Virus record (IMG/VR): IMGVR_UViG_3300028197_000950
Span: 1-63,393 of that record
Direction: 5' to 3' (one strand)
DNA: 63,393 bases
From: a virus
Under the pieces are notes generated by a model that saw only the letters and a program-made list of their open reading frames with translations, did not search any database and had not been told where the DNA came from. The position numbers were made by a program, and so were the translations under genes. Each line of letters starts with the position of its first letter. The first letter of the stretch is position 1. This document shows, piece after piece, positions 28,001-35,119 of the stretch.

Positions 28001-28565
28001 AGTATTTAGCAACTGATATTTGATCCTCTGTAGTATAGTATCCAGGAGAGAAAGGGTTAACAGTTGGGGTATCTTGGTTTACATTTATTTTTCTAGGTTG
28101 ATTCCTATCGTCTGTCCAGAATAAAAGTTTTTCTAATAAATCTATGCCCGTTACAGGGTGTGTTTTAGAGAAATTTAAAAAACTACCTTCAACAAGTATT
28201 TTAAATCTAAGCAGTGGATCTGTTTGTTTATTATCAAACTTTAATATATAACAAGAAGCACCATAAGGAGCTACGTTATCTAATGTGCTTACAGACGTAT
28301 CAACATAGTTTGTTGCAATAAAATAAGCTGATTCTGAACTTTCATCTATTGTATGGCCAATTATTTCTAAATTTGGAATAGATCCTAAGCCCCAATCACC
28401 TAAAAATGTATTTCCTAATATATTTTCTAAAGCGCCAACGTCTTCTCCCTCTGACCTACTTACCTGAACATTTTCCGCGTCTCTATACTCACCTTTAGAA
28501 AGCAGTCTGTCATCAAGATCTTTATTCATCTTGGATTTTATAAAAGTATTCCTTGCGTTAGCCAT
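25098..28565 (-). CDS. Large tail nozzle (muzzle-like) protein
   Basis: 1155 residues, beta-rich. The N-terminus contains MNKDLDDRLLSKGEYRDAEN followed by VGALENILGN. Comparable KGLN/NKDLD...Y-R-DA-N starts occur in T7 gp12-like and crAss-like nozzle proteins, where they precede a beta-propeller. The order ring proteins, then this gene, then internal virion genes fits a podovirus tail tip. The C-terminal 60 residues are Pro/Ser/Gly-rich. Confidence 0.68.
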   Translation of the reverse strand: MANARNTFIKSKMNKDLDDRLLSKGEYRDAENVQVSRSEGEDVGALENILGNTFLGDWGLGSIPNLEIIGHTIDESSESAYFIATNYVDTSVSTLDNVAPYGASCYILKFDNKQTDPLLRFKILVEGSFLNFSKTHPVTGIDLLEKLLFWTDDRNQPRKINVNQDTPTVNPFSPGYYTTEDQISVAKYYPYQAPILWNEVCIDNITSSGTVLTITTNDSTENLIPGMAVVGYPDVYIRTVSYVSPYSFRLTSAINLIGKTSLCFVDTSSKNVTDEYLAPSVFSRCAAYPNPATANEISIIAGDAFPNGSGLSNPDGVFTKMKITDTFNGFETIITSVTDVPAVPGVNPNYKLLGISPPRAISGPDFAFDEGTKVTLAWPNPNYISSWPGDDEFLTDKFVRFAYRFKFDDGEFSLISPFTQPAFIPRNKGYIPTRYDLGTDIRADPSKGVIDAISNSTILDFFENEVDQVRITIPLPYTQAQLETALKVTEVQLIYRESNALSIQVLEEFKVSDFDPTQGASRNLIYDYQSKNPFRTLPSREVERVFDKVPIRAKSQSISGNRVIYGNFIDKHSPPTGLDYSISVSEKYEARSSSNFNIIGTSNYSSNCSMAYPIHTVKQNRTYQVGIVLADRYGRQSDVILSNEIQFQQSQDGGNTTFDGSTFYSPYSTGRSGTDSIRPELWKGNSIKVLFSGLGIPSLKDNPQGYPGIYKAVSYKFKTNAEVISSNVISISDGSLPSLKGFPDTVYWVNTGEPGPYNTLEEGTGFTLVNGGGTAPLDLVYQTGYSGNGSGAKLQITVLNSGAFSAPLLVAQGVVTDGGSGYEIGDKLCVVGNGSSFSGKINSTVNATQLNVQPVNNDFDQISVGDIVTGPQSSTANLFTAAVNSIDSTNKTITVNKTLSIPNSSDLTVYTQENKLGWYSYKIVVKQLAEEYYNAYLGGFQTIASGARINAGGINNYLTTYITSLLADNVNKIPADLGAVAPEQNQFGTSDTRLNIRVGSDFQYLTGTPTFFSRGSVYPGNFYFGASTASIQGYGKVLDLGLSDDSIDSEVVGLQQSGNNPPAIIVSGANQEVFGLPGSLNEDYGFSIAEIVPRVSKLEIYWETSTSGLVTELNSRIAAGASVLPVAPDVPLEPVEEGISPASGSSVVNSQIRGN

Positions 28566-28569
28566 TTAT

Positions 28570-29721
28570 TTAATGTTTAATCCATTTAGATTTACCTCTC
28601 ATAACTTGAACTATTTCACCTAGTTTTATATTTGAAAGTCTTATTTTAGCATTTCTTAATTTAGCTGATCTTTCTCTTTGATATCTTTGAACAATGTATT
28701 CCTGGGTGTTTGCTTTAGTAGATAGTATAGAATGGTTAATGTGAGCATATAATGCATCCTCGGCCATCTTAGGCACCTTAGAATCCATATCGTAAGCTAA
28801 ACCATCTGATATATATTCTAAAACTATTATTTTACCAGCAATATCACTAGAGAAAGTAAATTTTCCTTCTCTTTCATTTATTTGAAACCAACCGTTGAAT
28901 TGAGAAGTTTGAGGCTCAAGTCCATACCTTTGACCATATGTTAGTTTCCACCAGTCACCTCTAAAAGTATTAGGGTTATTGTCATCTATTTCACCAGTTA
29001 TATTATTATCATCTGCAGAAGCCCATCTTTCTTCTGTTATCGATTGAGAAGCTAAGTTATTACCTCCAAAAGAGTTTTGAGTAGGTATACCTGTCGTATC
29101 TTGAATAGGTAATTCGTAAGGTGATGAAGTTAAATTGTTTACAGGATAAATTATATGTTGGATGCCTGAGTTATCTACCCATGAACACCTAACGTAATTA
29201 ACATAGTCTTGTGGAATTGGCACTCCTAGTCCTGCTGGCACTGTTAATTCTTGTGATTTAATACTTTTTAAAGTGTCATAACTAAATTCTTGTAAACCTC
29301 TTTTAGCATGGAATATAACATCAGATCTTTTTATTCTAGGTATTAATTTATCCATACCAACATAAGCAACCATAAAGTTATTTACTACATCTTTTAAGCT
29401 TATATATTCATAACTACCATAGTTATTTTCAATAGCAGGTGTAGTTAATTCTACATATACGTTACCTGTGTAAGTGCCTCTTAGAGTTAATGTGTTTGTT
29501 AAAGCATTAGATACATAAGAAAGATCTTGATTTTGAATATTTCCATCTACGTATATGTTATAATTAGATCCTGGAAGTATTTGATTGCCTAAGCTGTCAA
29601 AAGCGCTAACTATTGGAGTATCAAATGTACATACGAACGTAGGATCTACTGTTGAATTAAGGTCTGGAAAAGCTTGTTGACCAGCATAGTATTGAGCATT
29701 AGTTTCGTTTATTAGTCCCAT
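28570..29721 (-). CDS. Tail ring / head-tail connector protein
   Basis: 383 residues. A beta-rich N-terminal domain (about 1-115) is followed by an adaptor-like core: DVIFHAKRGLQEFSYDTL, then VPIPQDYVNYVRCSWVD, and a basic helical C-terminus (about 330-383). The pattern resembles ring/adaptor proteins (gp11 or crAss-like ring genes) that bridge portal and nozzle. Four nt separate it from the nozzle gene. Confidence 0.65.
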   Translation of the reverse strand: MGLINETNAQYYAGQQAFPDLNSTVDPTFVCTFDTPIVSAFDSLGNQILPGSNYNIYVDGNIQNQDLSYVSNALTNTLTLRGTYTGNVYVELTTPAIENNYGSYEYISLKDVVNNFMVAYVGMDKLIPRIKRSDVIFHAKRGLQEFSYDTLKSIKSQELTVPAGLGVPIPQDYVNYVRCSWVDNSGIQHIIYPVNNLTSSPYELPIQDTTGIPTQNSFGGNNLASQSITEERWASADDNNITGEIDDNNPNTFRGDWWKLTYGQRYGLEPQTSQFNGWFQINEREGKFTFSSDIAGKIIVLEYISDGLAYDMDSKVPKMAEDALYAHINHSILSTKANTQEYIVQRYQRERSAKLRNAKIRLSNIKLGEIVQVMRGKSKWIKH

Positions 29722-29727
29722 GTTTTA

Positions 29728-30480
29728 TTATCTTTTAGTATTTGCTTCATTAGCGGCTGAAAGCTGTGTAGCTGATTGAACTATTTGTGGATCTCTTATT
29801 ATGACTCCAGCATATTTTAGTATTTCTATTATAACATCTGTTTGTTGACTATCACTTATTTCAAAATTAACAGAACCAGTACTTGGTATAACAGGTGTTA
29901 ATGAAAAACCAGGTGTTCCATCCCAAACATAATTTCCAAGAGTAGTGTTAACCCCATATCCCCAAACAACGTCGTTAGGTTTTCTAATGTAATTAAATGT
30001 TACATCGTTATTTGTATATGTATTTGTAACTGTTGGAAATACAGTTAATTTATCTTGCTTGTATTTAGCTATAGGAAAATTTGACGTAGGAGCTGTTAAT
30101 GGTGATAATATCTGTTCAGTATATTCTCTAGCGCTTACTATTTCTATTTCTGGAGAATTAAAACCTTTATTGTAATTTACTGAACCAAATCTATGTAAGT
30201 CTATTGGTTGTGTGTAAACATTGGCTGAGTGAGAAGATGCATCGCTGTTTTTTATAAAAACTTGAAACTCTTCCATTGTATGATCCATTCTGGAAGCAAA
30301 CTCTACATTTGTTTTCGGCATACGTGTATACTGATTATAGTCTTCAAAAAACTTTTCAAATATCTCTAATTGAACTTGAGTTGCTAATTGATTAAACTCA
30401 TATGGAGTTAAATATCCTCTTTGCTCTTTATTAAGAATACTTAATACTGTTGTGTATACCGTATTTACATTTATTGCCAT
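29728..30480 (-). CDS. Tail ring / adaptor protein
   Basis: 250 residues. The N-terminus VLSILNKEQRGYLTPYEFNQ followed by a LEIFEKFFEDYNQY helix matches a conserved start I recall from crAss-like and related ring proteins. The rest is beta-rich with a helical end. First gene of the tail sub-operon; 537 bp of gene-free DNA lies upstream, so it probably has its own promoter there. Confidence 0.65.
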   Translation of the reverse strand: MAINVNTVYTTVLSILNKEQRGYLTPYEFNQLATQVQLEIFEKFFEDYNQYTRMPKTNVEFASRMDHTMEEFQVFIKNSDASSHSANVYTQPIDLHRFGSVNYNKGFNSPEIEIVSAREYTEQILSPLTAPTSNFPIAKYKQDKLTVFPTVTNTYTNNDVTFNYIRKPNDVVWGYGVNTTLGNYVWDGTPGFSLTPVIPSTGSVNFEISDSQQTDVIIEILKYAGVIIRDPQIVQSATQLSAANEANTKR

Positions 30481-31017
30481 TTTAATTCTTTATTTAAAAA
30501 AAAGATACGTCCCTTCTAGCAGCCCGTGCTTAACGCCGGTAAATCCCTCATTCTTTTACTCATTCTTTTCCCATTTTCCTACTCAGTGTCCCAAAAATTC
30601 AATTCATTTTATATTTTAATAGCCTTTCATCAGTGTTCTTCATTTCAAATCCTTTTCAAATCCTTTTCAAATCCTTTGTTCTGTCCCTTTATTTGTCAAT
30701 TATAAATAATCAACTACACGGTACCACTAGAAGTTAGTACCCTTTTCCACATAGTAATATAACCTATCCGCAATAACTCCAGGATAAATTACAACCGTCA
30801 CTCTATCTGTTTCGATTACAACATATGGAATTTATGCATAAATTTATCATATTGCTTCTAATATCATTCAATGCGTAAGTTCTATTTCCAAATCACAACA
30901 TACCCATCGTGTGGGTATATCGCAGTTGATCCTTAATAAAACATACTAAAGAATGAAAAATTATATTATTACCATGCTTAATTATAATATTACTTGTTTA
31001 TTCTATTTATTACTTGT
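30481..31017. other. 537-bp gene-free region between capsid and tail genes
   Basis: No credible gene on either strand, only reading frames under 16 codons. On the minus strand it holds, just before the ring-protein gene, a T8 run and a GC-richer block (about 30508-30545) that stands out from its AT-rich surroundings. It also holds an 11-bp tandem repeat (30646-30677), a perfect 6-bp hairpin TACCCA/TGGGTA at 30901-30917 without a U-tract, and a 14-bp direct repeat (30989-31002 and 31009-31022). It likely contains the tail-operon promoter or a noncoding RNA. Confidence 0.6.
30646..30677. repeat. 11-bp tandem repeat, three units
   Basis: Unit CAAATCCTTTT repeated at 30646-30656, 30657-30667 and 30668-30677 (last base changed). 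On the minus (transcribed) strand it reads as spaced AAAAGGATTTG blocks. Noncoding; may be a binding array or slippage product. Confidence 0.85.
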
Positions 31018-31800
31018 TTATTTCATTTTTTTCTCTATTGATCTAAAAACTTCTAAACCTTCATCTGTTTTAAACCAAGCAGCTAAAGCTGAGTATGGGT
31101 TTTCATCAAAAGGTACTGTCATTAGTTTTCTATCATTAGATGCCCAAGAGAATGATCTATTGTCTCCGCTAAGTTTTATAATGCTTTCTTCAACAGCTAC
31201 AATTCCAATATTTCTTAATTGTACGTTTTCATCATTAGCTAAATCTATAAATAATTCAGGGCTTTGCTTAGCAAATAGTAATATATCTCTTTTTATTTCT
31301 TTAGAACTCATACTAGTAACTGAAGATCCTAGTTCTACTCTTAATATAGCCTCTGCAAAATCAGTATCCATACTAGAAGCAGCATTCATAGCTAATAATT
31401 GAGTCTCTAAACTGTCAACTTGATCTATAGCTTGAACCGCCTTGTCATGTTCTTCAAATATAATACCTTTATGAGGGTGTTTAGCCAAGAATTCTTGTAA
31501 ATTTCTTTTTTCTTTTTTAACTGATAAAATACCAGAGTCAAAAACAATATGCTTCAATGTAACTTGACCATTTTGCTCATCTACAAATATACTGTTTTGA
31601 TTTGTTGCGTATCTTAGTTCTCTTTCATAACCTTTATCTTTATCAAACCAAACTAAAGGAAATCTTCTAGTATGTTTGCTGGGTATTGTATGAGTTAAAG
31701 GTTGGCCTTTTATTATGTAATAATTTCTATCTTTATATTCCCAAGTGTCTTTTTTAACCTCTTGCTTGGGAGCAGGAGCTTTTATTTCTTTTGTTTTCAT
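31018..31800 (-). CDS. Hypothetical protein in head-tail cluster
   Basis: 260 residues, Lys/Glu-rich. It has a short disordered N-terminus (KAPAPKQEVKKD), a basic beta-rich part (residues 20-95, containing HTIPSKHTRRFPLVWFDKDK) and a helical C-terminal half. Position between capsid and ring proteins suggests a head-completion or decoration role. No family recognised. Confidence 0.6.
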   Translation of the reverse strand: MKTKEIKAPAPKQEVKKDTWEYKDRNYYIIKGQPLTHTIPSKHTRRFPLVWFDKDKGYERELRYATNQNSIFVDEQNGQVTLKHIVFDSGILSVKKEKRNLQEFLAKHPHKGIIFEEHDKAVQAIDQVDSLETQLLAMNAASSMDTDFAEAILRVELGSSVTSMSSKEIKRDILLFAKQSPELFIDLANDENVQLRNIGIVAVEESIIKLSGDNRSFSWASNDRKLMTVPFDENPYSALAAWFKTDEGLEVFRSIEKKMK

Positions 31801-31824
31801 AATATAATATAATATAATAATTAA

Positions 31825-31848
31825 AAAAGATCCTACCTAAGTAGGACC
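31825..31848 (-). terminator. Minus-strand rho-independent terminator
   Basis: TCCTAC (31831-31836), loop CTAA, GTAGGA (31841-31846): a perfect 6-bp stem. Read on the minus strand it is followed by a run of six T. It lies after the 91-residue gene and would reduce readthrough from the capsid genes. Confidence 0.8.
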
Positions 31849-31870
31849 TTGTATTTGTTTTAGTTACGTA

Positions 31871-32146
31871 CTAAATTGCTTCAGCAGTAGCTGAGCTAAC
31901 TAGTTGTGAAAATTCTATATCTAATGTTGAACCAGAAGATCCATTAAGAATGTTTACACCCTTAATAATAGCATTAACATCGTCTTGATTTAAAGAGACG
32001 TTATCATCTTCAAGCTTGAGCTGGTATCCACTACCATATTCTATAACAATTTCACCGCCATCATCTCTAACTGAAACAACATCTTCGGTTGAAATTAAAT
32101 TTACCGGCAACGTGTTAGAATCAAATTTATATTTTAAATATCCCAT
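31871..32146 (-). CDS. Small capsid-associated protein, paralogue A
   Basis: 91 residues, acidic, beta-rich. Begins MGYLKYKFDSN and contains LISTEDVVSVRDDGGEIVIE. It shares start, length and layout with the adjacent 88-residue protein (MGYVKLFKADR, then LLPADDIVDVTQSGNTIIF), so the two look like a diverged tandem duplication. Placement right after the major capsid gene suggests decoration or cement proteins. Confidence 0.65.
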   Translation of the reverse strand: MGYLKYKFDSNTLPVNLISTEDVVSVRDDGGEIVIEYGSGYQLKLEDDNVSLNQDDVNAIIKGVNILNGSSGSTLDIEFSQLVSSATAEAI

Positions 32147-32159
32147 AATTTATTTTTTT

Positions 32160-32426
32160 TTATATTCTTGCTGTTGAAATACTTGTTATAGGCGCACTTA
32201 ACTCATCTGGAGCAATACCTTCTCCTGAAGCTCCTTCAATTTTTAAAACAGCGTTCACTATCTTAATAGAATCTTTACTTCCAATACTTGAAAAATTAAC
32301 AGTACATTTAGTTCCAGTTGTGTAGCTAAATATAATAGTATTACCGGATTGAGTAACATCTACTATATCATCCGCAGGTAATAGATCAAAAGTTCTATCA
32401 GCCTTGAATAATTTTACATATCCCAT
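32160..32426 (-). CDS. Small capsid-associated protein, paralogue B
   Basis: 88 residues; see the neighbouring 91-residue paralogue for the shared MGY-K start and central strand pattern. It lacks the very acidic middle of its partner. First gene after the capsid-gene terminator. Decoration role inferred from position only. Confidence 0.65.
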   Translation of the reverse strand: MGYVKLFKADRTFDLLPADDIVDVTQSGNTIIFSYTTGTKCTVNFSSIGSKDSIKIVNAVLKIEGASGEGIAPDELSAPITSISTARI

Positions 32427-32454
32427 ATTTTCTTATTTTTTAAATGTTAATAAA

Positions 32455-32476
32455 GTGGAGAGCGTTAACCCTCCAC
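32455..32476 (-). terminator. Probable terminator after the capsid gene
   Basis: GTGGAG (32455-32460) pairs with CTCCAC (32471-32476) around a 10-nt loop. On the minus strand the stem is followed by TTTATTAA. The U-tract is interrupted, so partial termination is likely, letting some transcripts reach the small decoration genes. Confidence 0.65.
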
Positions 32477-32489
32477 ATTTATATAATAA

Positions 32490-33992
32490 TTAAGCTCCTT
32501 TGAATAACACGAAGTTATTAGCAGCTTGTGTAACTAAACATCTTTCAGATAAGAAATGAACTTGCATTGCATCTAAAGAAGAAGTGTAAGCTCCACCAAC
32601 GGAACCAGTAATCCAGTTTTTGAATCTTCGATCTTCAGTTTCAGAAGCTCTGTAACGTACATGTAAGAAAGGACGTCTAATGTTAGAACCTAACATTTGA
32701 TCATATACTGTTGAAGTTCCAGCAGGAACTAAAACACCATCAATCTCACTGTCCATTCCTCTTGTAGAAGCGTCATTTAAGTATTTCCAATCAGTCTTGT
32801 AGAAGTCATAAGAACCTCTTCTGAATCCTGAAAATCCAAAGTTTAATGCCATTTCTTGCTCATTATCAAATAAACCATAAGAAGCTGAAGCTGTAGAAGC
32901 AAAACCTCCACCTGCCATAGCAGCAATCATATCGTCAAAATCAAGAGATGTTGATCTTGATAAAAACAACATATTTTCTTCAATAGCACCTTGCTTATCT
33001 AAGTTCTTAAGAATTTCATCAAAATCACCCATTGCACCTGAACCAGGAGCAGCAGCACCAGCAAAGCCAGAATATACATTACCTCTTGCTTCGATAGCAG
33101 CGAATAAACCTTCAGAACCTAATAAACCTAAAGCACTTAATTTAGTAGCTGTACCATCAGCTTCTTTTGCATTTTCACCTTCAACCATTTGCATTTCAAG
33201 ATAATCTTCAAAACGTAATCTAGTTTCAGACTCAGACTTTAGATACCATAAGTATCCAGATGTTCCGTCTTCAGTAGCAACTTCAATCCACCCAATTTGA
33301 GCAGTATCAGAACCATTGATCTCGTACTTGTCTTTGATAATTACAGGTCTGTTAGAAAACTGAGTGAAAGATGGCTCAATAGAACCGTCCATACCAGGTG
33401 TTCCTTTTCTAAATTCAGCACCATAAACAAATATGTTTACATTTGGTGTTCCAGCTAAAGCGGGGTTTAAAGTATCTGTTCCGTACAGCTCAAATGTAAA
33501 ACCAGTCACTGCAGTTGCAGCTGGCGATGCAGGTATTGTATCAATAACTAAACCTTTTTGAACTATTAAACCTGTAGCCTCATCAGAGAATAAAACTGTT
33601 TGACCAACTCTAATTGCTGAAGTTGTAGCAGCAGGAGTTTGTCCAGTTAAATCAGGTGAACAACTATAAGCAGCAGCACCACCACCAGTAATACCAGCAG
33701 CTGTTAAGCCTTTATAAGCTACATGCAATCTATTTTGTTCAGACCAAATTACTTGATCAGAAGTCATAGGCATTTCAGCTCCTACCATTCTCAAGAAACC
33801 AGATAAAGTTCGGTTTCCGTATCTTTCTACTTCTGCTTCGTAAAGCTCAGGTAGATATTGTTGCGCAAAGTTAAGGCCAGTGCCGTCACCTGTTACGTCA
33901 TCATTGAAATTAAGGTAGTTAGATTCTAGAGCCATTCTCCTTTGTGAAGGAATTATTGACGCTGGAAAACTACCAGTTTGTGTAAAACTCAT
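32490..33992 (-). CDS. Major capsid protein
   Basis: 500 residues. Gly/Ala-rich regions, EAEVERYGNRTLSGFLRMVG near residue 50 (an HK97-type N-arm/E-loop zone), and SETRLRFEDYLEMQMVEG in the middle. It follows the portal and scaffold genes and is bracketed by terminators, as expected of a highly expressed capsid gene. Length is close to that of crAss-like capsid proteins. The best match by eye is crAss-like/podovirus capsid; no cleavage site could be placed. Confidence 0.82.
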   Translation of the reverse strand: MSFTQTGSFPASIIPSQRRMALESNYLNFNDDVTGDGTGLNFAQQYLPELYEAEVERYGNRTLSGFLRMVGAEMPMTSDQVIWSEQNRLHVAYKGLTAAGITGGGAAAYSCSPDLTGQTPAATTSAIRVGQTVLFSDEATGLIVQKGLVIDTIPASPAATAVTGFTFELYGTDTLNPALAGTPNVNIFVYGAEFRKGTPGMDGSIEPSFTQFSNRPVIIKDKYEINGSDTAQIGWIEVATEDGTSGYLWYLKSESETRLRFEDYLEMQMVEGENAKEADGTATKLSALGLLGSEGLFAAIEARGNVYSGFAGAAAPGSGAMGDFDEILKNLDKQGAIEENMLFLSRSTSLDFDDMIAAMAGGGFASTASASYGLFDNEQEMALNFGFSGFRRGSYDFYKTDWKYLNDASTRGMDSEIDGVLVPAGTSTVYDQMLGSNIRRPFLHVRYRASETEDRRFKNWITGSVGGAYTSSLDAMQVHFLSERCLVTQAANNFVLFKGA

Positions 33993-34002
33993 TTTTTAGT
34001 TT

Positions 34003-35097
34003 TTAGTTTTTATTTTTGTTTGTTTGTATTTTCAACTTAGTACTGTCTTTGCCAGAAATAGCTTTAACTTTTAACCCTCCTATATAGATTTCACCATTAC
34101 TTTTAGGTCGTGATGCGGTTTCTATATTTTTAGATTTATCAACTATATTTTTAATTCCGTCGGATTTACCTTGTTCATAAAAATGCTTAGCGATTGTATC
34201 GGCATTTCTAGCAGCGTACATAGCTTTGTGATAACCTTTATAATCAGATACAGACCCATCTTCATTTAAGAACATCTTAGTGAAGTCGGATATTTTAGAC
34301 TGATCTTTAGCTAAATTTTGAGCATTGCTGACATTATAGTTAAACTTTTTTTCCCCTACGTTAAACTCAAAACCTTTGAAATTCTCAGAGAAGTAGTCTG
34401 TACTTACGTCAATAAACTCTTGCTGTTGTTGTACTGCTTTTTCTTGTACTTTGTTGTATCTATTGAAAAAGTCCATTGCTTTTTGTTGATCTTCGGTTAC
34501 ATTGGATTTCAACTTGATCTCCTGGTAATATTTATCCTTAGTATCTTCTAAAAAGGTTTTGGCATTTGCAATTTCTTCTTTAAAAGCGAGTTTTTTCTTT
34601 TTTATATCTCGCTCTTCATCCAAATCTTCATCAATTCCAAAATTATCATCCATTATGAAAGTAATCTCTTCTTCGTTCAAATGTGGTTTAGTGCTTTTGT
34701 AATATTCTTTTAATAAAACATTTTCATCAACGCTAGAAAAATCTGTATCTAATCTAACGTAGTCTTTTACTGTACCTCCAGTTTCTTTCATAAATTCAAC
34801 TAATTTATTTAATCCTTCTGGTAGTTCTACAATTGGTTTTGTGACTTCTTTTTTTAATTCCGTCTCTTCATTATTCTCAGTAATTTCTACAACGACATCT
34901 TCAACTTTTTCAGTTTTATCTTCTTTTTGTAAATTTACTTTTGTAATTTCTTTTTCAGCTTTTTCAGCTTTTTCTGTTTTATTAAATTCTATTTTTATTG
35001 GAGTATCTTTTTTTGTTAATTTTTTAACTTGTTTTTTTACTTTAAACTCACCTTGAGTTAACTCACCTCCGGCTGTTTCTTTTATTTCTTCTGACAT
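34003..35097 (-). CDS. Capsid scaffolding protein
   Basis: 364 residues, extremely charged. The N-terminal 100 residues are Lys/Glu repeats (NKTEKAEKAEKEITKVNLQK), followed by acidic helices and a coiled coil near 195-235, and a basic C-terminal end. Such low-complexity, highly charged helical proteins directly before the capsid gene are typical phage scaffolds. No protease signature is visible. Confidence 0.75.
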   Translation of the reverse strand: MSEEIKETAGGELTQGEFKVKKQVKKLTKKDTPIKIEFNKTEKAEKAEKEITKVNLQKEDKTEKVEDVVVEITENNEETELKKEVTKPIVELPEGLNKLVEFMKETGGTVKDYVRLDTDFSSVDENVLLKEYYKSTKPHLNEEEITFIMDDNFGIDEDLDEERDIKKKKLAFKEEIANAKTFLEDTKDKYYQEIKLKSNVTEDQQKAMDFFNRYNKVQEKAVQQQQEFIDVSTDYFSENFKGFEFNVGEKKFNYNVSNAQNLAKDQSKISDFTKMFLNEDGSVSDYKGYHKAMYAARNADTIAKHFYEQGKSDGIKNIVDKSKNIETASRPKSNGEIYIGGLKVKAISGKDSTKLKIQTNKNKN

Positions 35098-35119
35098 AAT
35101 ATAATATAATAATTAATAA

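Noticed and set aside
30620-30650. CTGATGA on the minus strand in the noncoding region
   Set aside because: Stem II and the GAAA segment are absent; no stem III or GTC site.
30570-30700. CRISPR-like array
   Set aside because: The repeat unit is 11 bp, directly abutting and without spacers; it is a tandem repeat.
30901-30917. TACCCA/TGGGTA hairpin as a terminator
   Set aside because: No U-tract on either strand, so it was not called as one.
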